Source of the DNA: Lachnospiraceae bacterium
GTDB taxonomy: Bacteria > Bacillota > Clostridia > Lachnospirales > Lachnospiraceae
Direction of reading: 5' to 3'
Length of the DNA: 64,000 nt
Assembly (NCBI GenBank): GCA_015057085.1
Contig: SVFB01000104.1
Span: forward strand, 18,199-82,198
Shown: positions 46,937-55,995 of the stretch, piece after piece
Position numbering within the stretch: the stretch's first letter is position 1
Layout: each line of letters begins with the position of its first letter
Position numbers and translations under genes: made by a program
The notes under the pieces: generated by a model
Seen by the model: the letters and a program-made list of their open reading frames with translations, nothing else
Told to the model about the DNA's origin: nothing
The model's database searches: none

Positions 46937-48130
46937 CTAAAAAGTTGAGAGTGTCTGCTCAAGCTTTTCGACCATTTCATCTATATGTTCTTTCTTGATG
47001 ATAAGTGGTGGTACCATACGAAGGACATCACTTCCGGCAGTGATGATAATCAAACCATTTTCCAATGCCTTTGCCGCAACCTGGCCCACCGGTAACGTGC
47101 AAACCAGTCCTTTGATAAGACCCACGCCTCTGACTTCTGTCAGACAATCATATTTTTGAACCAGGGCATTTAGTTTTTCATCCAAATAAGGAGCAATTTG
47201 CTGCACATGTTCGCATAATGATAATTCATCATATCGATCAAGCACTGCAGAAACAGCTGCTCCAACAAGCGGATTTCCGCCATAAGTCGTACCATGATCC
47301 CCCGGTACAAGTGATGATTGTGCAACCTTTTCTGTCATCAAAAAGGCGCCCACCGGAACTCCGCAACCAAGCGCTTTTGCGCTTGTCATAATATCCGGTT
47401 TCACACCATATCCCTGCCAAGCAAACATAGAACCTGTTCGTCCCATTCCACATTGTATCTCATCTAAAATCAAAAGAATATCCTTTTCATCGCATAATGC
47501 ACGAACGGATTTTAAAAATTCCGTATCGGCCGGAAAAATACCGCCCTCACCCTGAACTGTTTCCAAAATGATGGCACAAGTGTTTTCATTTACCTGGGCT
47601 TTTACACTTTCAAAATCATTAAACCTAGCAAAACGAACGCCGCCCATCAGTGGTTCAAACGGCTCACGATAATGTGCATTTCCGGTCACAGACAAAGCGC
47701 CGATGCTTCGACCATGGAAAGAATGCTCCATTGCAATGATTTCGTGGTTTGCATGTCCGGTCTTGGTATAGGCATATTTTTTTGCGGTCTTAAGCGCACC
47801 TTCAATTGCTTCTGCTCCACTATTTGTGAAGAATACGCGGTCCATTTGGGATACTTTTAAGAGTTTTTCAGCCGCCTCTGCAATCGGGGTATTGTAATAC
47901 AAATTGGACACATGCATTACTTTCTCCACCTGATTTTGGATTGCACGTTTATGATAATCATCGCTGTATCCAAGGGAATTCACCGCAATTCCGGCAGCAA
48001 AATCAAGATATTTCTTGCCATCCGTATCAAACAGATAGACATCCTCACCATGATCGATCACAAATGAAAAGCGATTATAGGTATGAAGTAAAGCATTTTC
48101 TGCCTGGTTAATATATTCTTGTTTATTCAT
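46937..48130 (-). CDS. argD: Acetylornithine aminotransferase
   Basis: ArgD is a class III PLP aminotransferase that makes N-acetylornithine from the semialdehyde. It has 397 residues, with [14 protein letters not shown] (PLP phosphate, about 101-114), [13 protein letters not shown] (about 220-232) and the lysine in [13 protein letters not shown] (about 249-261). It overlaps argB by 8 bases, so translation is probably coupled. Last gene of argC-GNAT-argB-argD. Confidence 0.97.
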   Translation of the reverse strand: MNKQEYINQAENALLHTYNRFSFVIDHGEDVYLFDTDGKKYLDFAAGIAVNSLGYSDDYHKRAIQNQVEKVMHVSNLYYNTPIAEAAEKLLKVSQMDRVFFTNSGAEAIEGALKTAKKYAYTKTGHANHEIIAMEHSFHGRSIGALSVTGNAHYREPFEPLMGGVRFARFNDFESVKAQVNENTCAIILETVQGEGGIFPADTEFLKSVRALCDEKDILLILDEIQCGMGRTGSMFAWQGYGVKPDIMTSAKALGCGVPVGAFLMTEKVAQSSLVPGDHGTTYGGNPLVGAAVSAVLDRYDELSLCEHVQQIAPYLDEKLNALVQKYDCLTEVRGVGLIKGLVCTLPVGQVAAKALENGLIIITAGSDVLRMVPPLIIKKEHIDEMVEKLEQTLSTF

Positions 48131-49031
48131 GATAAAAACGATCCTCCTTATCTCCTAAGATCGCTGTTCCGATTCCTTTATTTGTAAAGATTTCCAAAAG
48201 AAGACAATGTGCAATTCTACCGTCTAAGATATGAACACGGGAAACACCATTATCAATTGCATCAATACAATTTGAAAGTTTCGGAAGCATGCCGCCTCCA
48301 ATATATCCTTCTTCAATCAATGCTCTAGCTTCAGAGGAAGTCAATTCTGAAATCAGAGAATTCGGATCTTCAAAATCCTTATATACACCTGCGATATCAG
48401 TTAAAAAAGCAAGTTTTTCTGCATTGACTGCACGTGCAATCGCACAAGCTGCATCATCTGCGTTGATATTATAAGTCAGGAAATTTTCATCCATACCAAT
48501 CGGGCAAACAATCGGAAGAAAATCCTTTTCCAGCAAATCGTATAAAATCTGAGGATTTACCTCTGTGATTTCTCCTACGAATCCGATATCCTGACCGTTG
48601 GAATACTTCTTTTCAACTTTCAAAAGTCCGCCATCTTTTCCGCTGATGCCGATGGCATTGACCCCAAGCTCCTGTACCAATTTTACCAGGGATTTATTGA
48701 CCTTATTTAATACCATTTCAGCAACTTCCATGGTTGCTTCGTCAGTTTTGCGCAAACCGTTGATAAATTCAGGTTTCATTCCTACTTTACCAACCCACTT
48801 GCTGATTTCCTTTCCTCCGCCGTGCACGATAATCGGCTTAAATCCAACCAGTTTCAAAAGTGTACAATCCTCGATGACCTGCTTTTTTAAGTTTTCGTCT
48901 ACCATGGCTGAACCGCCATATTTAACAACTATGATTTTGCGATTGAATCTCTGAATATAAGGCAATGCTTCGATTAGCACCTGCGCTTTTGCCATTGCCT
49001 GTTCCTGAATGCTGTTTTCCTGCTCTTTCAT
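48123..49031 (-). CDS. argB: Acetylglutamate kinase
   Basis: ArgB phosphorylates N-acetylglutamate. The 302-residue amino-acid-kinase fold has [10 protein letters not shown] (about 34-43), [13 protein letters not shown] (about 69-81) and the C-terminal GGGMLPKL. The N-terminal helix before the fold is typical of the hexameric, arginine-inhibited type. It lies 13 nt after the GNAT gene. Confidence 0.97.
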   Translation of the reverse strand: MKEQENSIQEQAMAKAQVLIEALPYIQRFNRKIIVVKYGGSAMVDENLKKQVIEDCTLLKLVGFKPIIVHGGGKEISKWVGKVGMKPEFINGLRKTDEATMEVAEMVLNKVNKSLVKLVQELGVNAIGISGKDGGLLKVEKKYSNGQDIGFVGEITEVNPQILYDLLEKDFLPIVCPIGMDENFLTYNINADDAACAIARAVNAEKLAFLTDIAGVYKDFEDPNSLISELTSSEARALIEEGYIGGGMLPKLSNCIDAIDNGVSRVHILDGRIAHCLLLEIFTNKGIGTAILGDKEDRFYHE

Positions 49032-49044
49032 TTGTCTTTCCTCG

Positions 49045-49509
49045 TTATGAATTAAATTTTGTAATATTGGCTTCGTTTAATGTGAAATCGTAATAATTAA
49101 GATCCTCGCGGAATGTCCATCCCGCATCTTTCCAAAATCGATTTCCAAGTTCATTTGATTTAAATGCAATCAGACTGACTTTATTGATGCCCTCTTCCTG
49201 CAATGCTTTCATACAAAAGACTGCCATTGCTTTTCCGATTCCATGCTTGCGATAATCCTCATGCACACATACGTGATACATACAACCTCTTCTGCCATCA
49301 TGACCGCATAGAATCGCGCCTACAACATGATTCTCCACAATTGCCACCACACTAGTGCCTGGATTGCGTTTCAAAAAACGAGAAACGCCTTCTTCTGAAT
49401 CATCAATGGAGCGAATTCCAAAACCGTGAATTCCCATCCACAATTGATAAACTTCCTTATAATCAGCCTCCGTCATCACACGGAGTTGATAAGCAATTTC
49501 CTTACTCAT
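49045..49509 (-). CDS. GNAT acetyltransferase, candidate N-acetylglutamate synthase
   Basis: The 154-residue GNAT protein has the acetyl-CoA loop in [11 protein letters not shown] (about 85-95) preceded by MYHVCVHE. It sits between argC and argB, where argJ is expected in most Firmicutes; argJ is missing from the window. The sequence alone does not prove the substrate. A stand-alone GNAT making N-acetylglutamate (short ArgA type) is the simplest reading of the context; a RimI-like or unrelated GNAT is the alternative. Confidence 0.85.
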   Translation of the reverse strand: MSKEIAYQLRVMTEADYKEVYQLWMGIHGFGIRSIDDSEEGVSRFLKRNPGTSVVAIVENHVVGAILCGHDGRRGCMYHVCVHEDYRKHGIGKAMAVFCMKALQEEGINKVSLIAFKSNELGNRFWKDAGWTFREDLNYYDFTLNEANITKFNS

Positions 49510-49530
49510 ATATATCTCTTTCTCTAACGA

Positions 49531-50574
49531 TTAAGGGAAGCATGGCACAAGCTTTAAGCCAGTATCTTCCGCAAGTCCAAATAACAAATTCATATTCTGC
49601 ACCGCTTGTCCTGCCGCACCTTTTACCAAATTATCCAATGCACCCATCATGACAATACGATTGGTTCTCTCATCAATCACAAAGTTTACATCCACATAAT
49701 TGCTGCCTTCTACCCATTTGGTTTCAGGGCAAACGCCCTTTGGCAATACACGAACAAACTTCTCATTTGCATAATATTTGTCATATACCGCTTTTACTTC
49801 ATCATATGTAACCTTTTTAGTTAAGGTCGCATATTCCGTTGCTAAAATACCACGATTCATCGGAACAAGATGCGGTGTAAAGTTAATTCGAATCTCTTTT
49901 CCAGCCGCATAGCCAAGCTGTTCTTCGATTTCCGGAGTATGTCTGTGATTGGTTACACCATAAGCCTTGATGCTTTCGTTGACTTCACAAAACAGATTTG
50001 GTGTTTTCGCGCCTCTTCCAGCACCGGAGGTTCCGCTCTTTGCATCTACAATTAAAGTGTCAGGATCAATTAATCCTTCTTTTACCAAAGGATAAGCTGT
50101 CAAAATCGAACAGGTTGTATAACAGCCCGGATTGGCAATCAATCTCGTATTTTCATGAATCAAACCGCGATTAATCTCGCAGAGGCCATATACCGCTTCT
50201 TCGATAAACTGCGGACTCTTATGAGTGATTCCGTACCACTTCTCATATGTAGCAACATCTTTAATACGATAATCTGCAGAGAGATCTACAATCTTGGTAT
50301 TCTTTAAGATTTCTTCTGTTAATACGCCGGCCAAAAATCCCTGCGGTGTTGCAGTAAAAATCACATCTACCTTCTGCGCAAGCTCTTCCATATTATCGCC
50401 TAAGCAGTCTGCATCAACCAACTCGAAAAAGTTTCTATATATATCCGCATAGTTTTGATCAATATAACTTTTAGATCCATACCATACGATTTCTGCTTCC
50501 GGATGATTTAATAAGATACGAACCAATTCTGCTCCGGCATAACCGGTCGCACCGATAATTCCAACTTTTATCAT
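49531..50574 (-). CDS. argC: N-acetyl-gamma-glutamyl-phosphate reductase
   Basis: ArgC reduces acetylglutamyl phosphate to the semialdehyde with NADPH. The 347 residues have the nucleotide motif GIIGATGYAGAE (about 4-15) and the catalytic cysteine in ANPGCYTTCS (about 145-154). ATG at 50574 has AAAGGAG 7 nt upstream; the frame is open 29 codons further upstream but without a start site. It is the first gene of the arg operon, divergent from argG. Confidence 0.96.
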   Translation of the reverse strand: MIKVGIIGATGYAGAELVRILLNHPEAEIVWYGSKSYIDQNYADIYRNFFELVDADCLGDNMEELAQKVDVIFTATPQGFLAGVLTEEILKNTKIVDLSADYRIKDVATYEKWYGITHKSPQFIEEAVYGLCEINRGLIHENTRLIANPGCYTTCSILTAYPLVKEGLIDPDTLIVDAKSGTSGAGRGAKTPNLFCEVNESIKAYGVTNHRHTPEIEEQLGYAAGKEIRINFTPHLVPMNRGILATEYATLTKKVTYDEVKAVYDKYYANEKFVRVLPKGVCPETKWVEGSNYVDVNFVIDERTNRIVMMGALDNLVKGAAGQAVQNMNLLFGLAEDTGLKLVPCFP

Positions 50575-50621
50575 GTCGTCTCCTTTATTTTTCATGAAAT
50601 TTTTCGTTCTTAACATATGAT

Positions 50622-50651
50622 AGTATATCACTTTATTTAAGTAAAGTTGCA
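50622..50651 (-). promoter_or_regulatory. Candidate argC promoter
   Basis: On the minus strand TGCAAC (50646-50651), 18 bp, TATACT (50622-50627). The -35 is weak. Confidence 0.45.
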
Positions 50652-50664
50652 TTTTACACAAAAA

Positions 50665-50682
50665 TTTGCGTTAATATGCAGG
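50665..50682. promoter_or_regulatory. Candidate ARG box (ArgR/AhrC operator)
   Basis: TTTGCGTTAATATGCAGG agrees with the 18-base Firmicute ARG box pattern TNTGNATWWWWATNCANA except at two positions. It lies between the divergent argC and argG promoters. No argR gene is in the window. Confidence 0.5.
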
Positions 50683-50702
50683 CAACATGTATATTTTTCC
50701 AC

Positions 50703-50731
50703 TTGCATGAACAAATCTGATGTTGTATAGT
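50703..50731 (+). promoter_or_regulatory. argG promoter
   Basis: TTGCAT (50703-50708), 17 bp, TATAGT (50726-50731). A partly symmetrical TGCAGTATTAATGC follows at about 50735-50748. GAAAGGA precedes the ATG at 50779. Confidence 0.65.
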
Positions 50732-50778
50732 AATTGCAGTATTAATGCTTTACCAAATGAAAGAAAGGATATTATATT

Positions 50779-52002
50779 ATGAAGGAAAAGGTCGTTTTAG
50801 CTTATTCGGGCGGTTTGGATACCACCGCTATCATTCCGTGGTTAAAGGAAACTTATGATTACGATGTAATTTGCTGCTGCGTGGACTGCGGACAGGGAGA
50901 AGAATTGGATGGACTTGAGGAAAGAGCAAAATACTCAGGTGCTTCTAAATTATATATTGAAGATATTGTAGACGAATTCTGTGATGATTATATTGTGCCA
51001 TGCGTACAGGCCGGTGCCGTATATGAGAACAAATATCTTCTTGGTACTTCTATGGCTCGTCCGGGAATTGCGAAGAAACTTGTGGAAATTGCTCGCAAGG
51101 AAGGCGCTGTTGCAATTTGCCACGGTGCTACCGGAAAAGGAAATGATCAGATTCGTTTCGAATTAGGAATCAAAGCTCTTGCTCCTGATATCAAAGTCAT
51201 CGCTCCATGGCGTCAGGACAACTGGAATATGGATTCCCGCGAAGCAGAAATCGAATATTGCCGCAAGCATGGAATCGATCTTCCATTCTCTACCGATTCA
51301 AGCTACAGCCGCGATCGTAACTTATGGCATATTTCTCATGAAGGACTTGAATTGGAAGATCCTTCACTCGAGCCAAATTATGATCACTTACTTGTACTTT
51401 CCGTTAGTCCGGAAAAAGCACCGGATGAACCGGAATATGTAACCATGACCTTCGAAAAAGGTGTTCCGAAGTCAGTAAATGGTAAAGAAATGAAGGTTTC
51501 CGATATTATCAAGGAATTAAACAGACTTGGAGGAAAACACGGAATCGGAATCATCGATATCGTTGAGAACCGCGTTGTCGGAATGAAGAGCCGTGGTGTT
51601 TATGAGACTCCTGGCGGAACAATTTTGATGGAAGCACATAATCAGCTGGAAGAATTATGCCTTGACCGTGCAACAATGGAAATGAAGAAAGAAGTTGGAA
51701 ATAAGCTTGCTCAGGTTGTATACGAAGGTAAGTGGTTCACTCCTCTTCGTGAAGCATTGCAGGCATTCGTTGAATCTACTCAGGAATATGTAACAGGTGA
51801 AGTAAAGTTCAAGCTTTATAAAGGAAATATTATCAAAGCCGGAACCACTTCTCCATATTCTCTTTACAGTGATTCTCTTGCTTCATTTACAACCGGTGAT
51901 CAGTATGATCATCATGATGCAGACGGATTCATCACATTGTTCGGTCTTCCATTAAAGGTTCGTGCAATGATGCTCCAGAACAGCAAGGATTTGAAAAAAT
52001 AA
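50779..52002 (+). CDS. argG: Argininosuccinate synthase
   Basis: ArgG joins citrulline and aspartate using ATP. It has 407 residues with the N-type ATP pyrophosphatase loop [12 protein letters not shown] (about 7-18), [10 protein letters not shown] (about 115-124) and the conserved STDSSYSRD. Unlike many bacteria no argH follows; a strong terminator ends the transcript 30 bases later. It is divergent from argC. Confidence 0.98.
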   Translation: MKEKVVLAYSGGLDTTAIIPWLKETYDYDVICCCVDCGQGEELDGLEERAKYSGASKLYIEDIVDEFCDDYIVPCVQAGAVYENKYLLGTSMARPGIAKKLVEIARKEGAVAICHGATGKGNDQIRFELGIKALAPDIKVIAPWRQDNWNMDSREAEIEYCRKHGIDLPFSTDSSYSRDRNLWHISHEGLELEDPSLEPNYDHLLVLSVSPEKAPDEPEYVTMTFEKGVPKSVNGKEMKVSDIIKELNRLGGKHGIGIIDIVENRVVGMKSRGVYETPGGTILMEAHNQLEELCLDRATMEMKKEVGNKLAQVVYEGKWFTPLREALQAFVESTQEYVTGEVKFKLYKGNIIKAGTTSPYSLYSDSLASFTTGDQYDHHDADGFITLFGLPLKVRAMMLQNSKDLKK

Positions 52003-52032
52003 TTTGTAAAAAAAAATAATTTGTTTGAATTC

Positions 52033-52066
52033 AAAAACCCATGGGAAGCAACTTCCCATGGGTTTT
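52033..52066. terminator. Bidirectional terminator between argG and the DUF2225 gene
   Basis: A 15-bp perfect stem (52034-52048 with 52052-52066, CCCATGGGAAG core, loop CAA), with T4 on the plus strand and TTTTTGA on the minus strand. Confidence 0.92.
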
Positions 52067-52089
52067 ATGTTATTTGATTGATTATTTGA

Positions 52090-52968
52090 TTATTTACCTG
52101 CTTTAATTGCAGCAACCAGTTCATCTTTTAAATCTCTGGCCTTATTCTTAACATTATTACCGGCAGCCTGTGAAACTAAGATATTTGAAACAAGTCTGGA
52201 GCTTTCGGTATATCTCTTTAATTTGAAAGCCATCTGTGCAAGTAAATATTCCACAGTAGACTGGTCCATTCCGCAAATCGGAGTGTTTTCAGAGCTTAAT
52301 GCCTTTGTCATTCCATCATATGCCTGCTGATAGAATTTTGATTCTTCTTCCTTCGTGGAAGCAATCAATGCTTCATCCTTTTGTTCTGCAGCCTCTAACT
52401 CTTCCACTTTTCCGCGCATCAACCAAGAAATCTTAAGGCAGGTGTATGCCTTTTCACTTGTCTTTGCATTCTTGACCATTGCATTATACAAAGCAAGTTT
52501 ATAACGTTCAATTGCTTCATCATATGTATAAGTCTCCGGAAGCGGCGGTGCTTCATTGATATACTTTCTGAGTTTATCACAAACACCTTCCTCTAAAGCC
52601 TTACGCTGAATGCTTGTCAAATTCTCTCCCGGGAAAAATCTGCCAATTGCGGTATATCCGCAGAATGGACAAGAATCCACATCATATTTGGTCGGATCCA
52701 CATATTCATAGCGCGGACGCAAATCCGGATCTGCGCCAAGTCTTCTGGCTCTTGCGCTCTTGATATTAATGGTCTTAAATACCTTTTCACACATTGGACA
52801 ACGAATGGACTTTTCCAATAAAAACTCTGTTTCCTTTGGAGTATTGTCTACAGGAACCTCAACCTTTTCTTCTTTTTTCTCGACCTTCTTTTCTTCGCCG
52901 AAGAGGTTATCCATTCCGGATACATCAAGTCCTAATTTTTCTAATCCTGATAATAAATTGTCACTCAT
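52090..52968 (-). CDS. DUF2225 family protein
   Basis: The 292-residue soluble protein has two cysteine pairs (CPMCEKVF about 58-65 and CPFCGY about 96-101) that could bind zinc, then an all-helical, TPR-like region (about 130-290). The N-terminal 50 residues are Lys/Glu rich and probably disordered. Function is unknown for the family, which is common in Clostridia. It follows glnS by 24 nt and probably shares its transcript. Confidence 0.85.
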   Translation of the reverse strand: MSDNLLSGLEKLGLDVSGMDNLFGEEKKVEKKEEKVEVPVDNTPKETEFLLEKSIRCPMCEKVFKTINIKSARARRLGADPDLRPRYEYVDPTKYDVDSCPFCGYTAIGRFFPGENLTSIQRKALEEGVCDKLRKYINEAPPLPETYTYDEAIERYKLALYNAMVKNAKTSEKAYTCLKISWLMRGKVEELEAAEQKDEALIASTKEEESKFYQQAYDGMTKALSSENTPICGMDQSTVEYLLAQMAFKLKRYTESSRLVSNILVSQAAGNNVKNKARDLKDELVAAIKAGK

Positions 52969-52992
52969 TTCATTGCCTTTCCTTTTCTTTTT

Positions 52993-54675
52993 TTATGCCT
53001 TAGGAAGTTTAAATGAACTCTTCAAGGATACAATTCTATTAAATACCGGTGCATTTTCTGTTGAATCCTTGCAATCCACACAGAAAAATCCATTTCTGAC
53101 AAACTGGAATCTGTCAAATGGCTTTACATCAAGTAGTGCAGGTTCCACATAAGCATCTTCTAATACGGTAAGTGAATTTGGATTCACATTGACGCTTCCA
53201 TCTTCAGGATTGTAAACACCCTTTTCTTCGTCTACTAAATTCTCATATAAACGAACCGTTACTTTCTTGCCGTATTCTGCTGAAACCCAATGAATGGTTC
53301 CCTTTACTTTGCGACCATCCGGGCTGTTTCCGCCTTTAGATGCCGGATCATAAGTACAATGAACAACTGTAATATTTCCGTTTTCGTCCTTTTCGAAGCT
53401 TTCACATTTAACAAAATAAGCATTCATCAAACGAACTTCATTTCCAGGGAACATGCGGAAATACTTCTTTGGAGGTTCTTCCATAAAGTCATCCTGCTCA
53501 ATATATATTTCTCTGGTGAAAGGCACTTTACGCTTTCCAAGCTCCGGATTCTCTAAATTGTTGTCGACTTCAACATATTCAACCTCGCCCTCCGGGAAGT
53601 TATCAATCACAACCTTAAGAGGTCTTGTAACTGCCATCATACGAGGTGCTTTCATCTTCAAATCTTCACGAATGCAATATTCAAGCATTGCAAAATCTGC
53701 AGAACTATTTGCCTTTGATACACCCACAAGTTCTACGAAATTGCGAATTGCTTCCGGTGTATAACCGCGTCGACGCAATGCAGCAATGCTAACCAAACGT
53801 GGATCATCCCATCCGTCTACAATTCCATCCTCTACCAATTTCTTGATATAACGCTTACCTGTTACAACATTTGTCAAATAAAGTTTTGCAAACTCAATCT
53901 GCTTTGGTGCCTCTTCAGGAGAATTCTTGAATCCGCAATTGATTACAACCCAGTCATATAATGGTCTGTGGTCCTCGAATTCCAATGTACAGATAGAATG
54001 TGTAATACCTTCTACTGCATCCTCAATCGGATGAGCGAAATCATACATCGGATAAATGCACCACTTATCTCCGGTATTATGATGTGTCATATGAGCAACA
54101 CGATACAAAATCGGATCTCTCATATTAATATTGGATGAAGACATATCGATGCGGGCACGAAGCACTTTTGAGCCATCTTCGTATACGCCGTTTTTCATCT
54201 CTTCAAATAATTTTAGATTTTCTTCTACAGTACGAGATGCATAAGGGTCTTCTTTTCCCGGTTCTGTTAAGGTTCCTCTGTATTCGCGAATCTCTTCTGC
54301 GGTCAAATCAGACACATAAGCCTTTTGATCCTTAATTAATTTAATCGCACATTCATACATTTTATCAAAATAATCCGAAGCAAAGAATAAATCATCGCCC
54401 CAATCAGCGCCAAGCCACTTAACATCAGCTTTGATTGATTCGACAAATTCTGTTCTCTCCTTGGTCGGATTGGTATCATCAAAACGGAAATGAAAATTAC
54501 CGTTATATTTCTGCGAAAGTCCATAATTCAAAAGAATGCTTTTGGCATGACCAATATGCAAGTATCCGTTCGGTTCAGGTGGAAATCTGGTAATAACCTT
54601 CTCACAACGTCCTTCCGCTATATCTTTTTCGATGATGTTCTCTATAAAATTCTTTGAGACCACTTCGTTTTCCAT
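52993..54675 (-). CDS. glnS: Glutaminyl-tRNA synthetase
   Basis: GlnRS charges tRNA-Gln directly. It has 560 residues. The class I signature [15 protein letters not shown] (about 33-47) and the KMSKS-equivalent region in the catalytic domain, plus the C-terminal two-barrel anticodon domain (CDCKDST-like ending near VCDCK), support GlnRS rather than GluRS. ATG at 54675 is preceded by AAAGGAG at 11 nt; a TTG eight codons earlier is rejected. Presence of GlnRS means the GatCAB route is not strictly needed for glutamine. Confidence 0.96.
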   Translation of the reverse strand: MENEVVSKNFIENIIEKDIAEGRCEKVITRFPPEPNGYLHIGHAKSILLNYGLSQKYNGNFHFRFDDTNPTKERTEFVESIKADVKWLGADWGDDLFFASDYFDKMYECAIKLIKDQKAYVSDLTAEEIREYRGTLTEPGKEDPYASRTVEENLKLFEEMKNGVYEDGSKVLRARIDMSSSNINMRDPILYRVAHMTHHNTGDKWCIYPMYDFAHPIEDAVEGITHSICTLEFEDHRPLYDWVVINCGFKNSPEEAPKQIEFAKLYLTNVVTGKRYIKKLVEDGIVDGWDDPRLVSIAALRRRGYTPEAIRNFVELVGVSKANSSADFAMLEYCIREDLKMKAPRMMAVTRPLKVVIDNFPEGEVEYVEVDNNLENPELGKRKVPFTREIYIEQDDFMEEPPKKYFRMFPGNEVRLMNAYFVKCESFEKDENGNITVVHCTYDPASKGGNSPDGRKVKGTIHWVSAEYGKKVTVRLYENLVDEEKGVYNPEDGSVNVNPNSLTVLEDAYVEPALLDVKPFDRFQFVRNGFFCVDCKDSTENAPVFNRIVSLKSSFKLPKA

Positions 54676-54784
54676 AATCTGTATTTCTCCTTTTCTCAAG
54701 CGGTCTTTACATCACCGCATACTATTAAAATTATAATTTCTATTTGTAGTTGTGTCAATGAATTCAAATGTTCGATTCCTCGAA

Positions 54785-54829
54785 CAAAAAAAACAGCAGA
54801 GAAAACTTCAGTTTGTTTTCTCCACTGTA
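54785..54829 (-). terminator. Terminator of the rhomboid-like gene
   Basis: On the minus strand ACAG-GGAGAAAAC pairs with GTTTTCTC-CTGT around an 8-nt loop and is followed by T8, 12 bases after the stop. Confidence 0.88.
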
Positions 54830-54840
54830 TTTTCTAACCT

Positions 54841-55770
54841 TTAACGATGTTGGTGAGTAAACAAATGCTCATTGCAATACTCATAGCCGCCTTTACATTT
54901 TGAACAGTAACGGAAATCCAATTCCGGATTGGTTAATTCCGTGCGCCCGCATATTGCACATTTGTGTCTCGCAATGCCACTGCCAGGTCTTGGTTCTGCC
55001 TGACGAAATTGCTGCTGAAATTCTCTGCGACGCTGCTTTTGTCTGTGCGTCAAACGATTCTTTGATGCCAGATAGAATATCAAAAGATTAAGCAGTGCGA
55101 AAATAATTTCCGCCACATATGCACCAATCAACAAGACAATGACCAAATTGTTATATAGGATACGTAAACCCCAAACGGCTCTCGCAACATAGAAGATTTC
55201 ATAGGCCAATTCTGCCAATGTAATCCAGAAAATCCATCTCATTCTAAGCGGAAGGATAAACCAAAGACGCACCTCCCCATCCGGGAATATAAGCGCCATC
55301 TCCATCAAAATCGTTAAGATAATATAATACGAAGTCAAATATGGAGATAATCCAAAGCTTGCATTTCCAAGTGATGAACTTCCGCCAAGGCCATTTGCCT
55401 GAAGGATAAAACCGGAAATAAAATAATATACAAAAGCTAAAATATCGCTGATTACAACACCTCCAACGATAAATACCGTTGTTCTAAAGGTGCCTTGCAT
55501 CATTTCAAGACTTCTTCCCCATCCGATTGCACAAAGCAAAAAGATAATCATACTAAGCGTATTTCCAGATGAAGGTGTGAAAATCCAGGTTACCAAACGC
55601 CATATCTGACCATGCAAAATATGATAGACATCAAAGCTTGTATAAGCTGCAAAAATGTCTGAAATATTCGAAATAATAAAGCCGATTGCATTACATGCAA
55701 CCAGATATAATGTGATATTTGGAATCCCGAAACGTGGGAACTTACGCTCTAATTTATCTAACCAATTCAT
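54841..55770 (-). CDS. Rhomboid-like membrane protein with C-terminal cysteine-rich domain
   Basis: The 309-residue protein has about six membrane helices (about 18-38, 72-92, 98-122, 140-162, 172-195, 208-235). The GQIWRLVTWIFTP segment (about 53-65) resembles the rhomboid L1 region. The GxSG serine motif and the later catalytic histidine are not found, so it is probably inactive as a protease. A Lys/Arg/Gln-rich linker leads to a C-terminal domain with CAICGR, YCSKCKGG and CNEHLFTHQHR (about 268-309), a likely zinc site. It is a single gene with its own terminator; function unknown. Confidence 0.8.
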   Translation of the reverse strand: MNWLDKLERKFPRFGIPNITLYLVACNAIGFIISNISDIFAAYTSFDVYHILHGQIWRLVTWIFTPSSGNTLSMIIFLLCAIGWGRSLEMMQGTFRTTVFIVGGVVISDILAFVYYFISGFILQANGLGGSSSLGNASFGLSPYLTSYYIILTILMEMALIFPDGEVRLWFILPLRMRWIFWITLAELAYEIFYVARAVWGLRILYNNLVIVLLIGAYVAEIIFALLNLLIFYLASKNRLTHRQKQRRREFQQQFRQAEPRPGSGIARHKCAICGRTELTNPELDFRYCSKCKGGYEYCNEHLFTHQHR

Positions 55771-55995
55771 AAAGTCGTTCCTTTAATCTATATTGTCTGA
55801 TTCGCTACCCAATTAATATATTTATTTTGTGAAAAAATGTCAATCTGTATCATTTTTCTTTAGAGAATCTTTATATTTGGATTATTGTTTTTTCCTATTT
55901 TAAGCCTTATAATAAAGAAAGTTGCGCGAATCTGCGCCAATCGAGTTTTTTGCCCCGATTTTTCCTTTAAAATCAGGGGTTTGGAGGTTAGTAAA

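Noticed and set aside
52760..53152. 130-codon plus-strand frame spanning the DUF2225-glnS junction
   Set aside because: Phe/Ser-rich mirror of Lys/Glu-rich coding sequence; no ribosome binding site.
55885..55995. N-terminal extension of the large activase
   Set aside because: It has no ribosome binding site and is unlike the family; the ATG at 55996 follows GGAGG.
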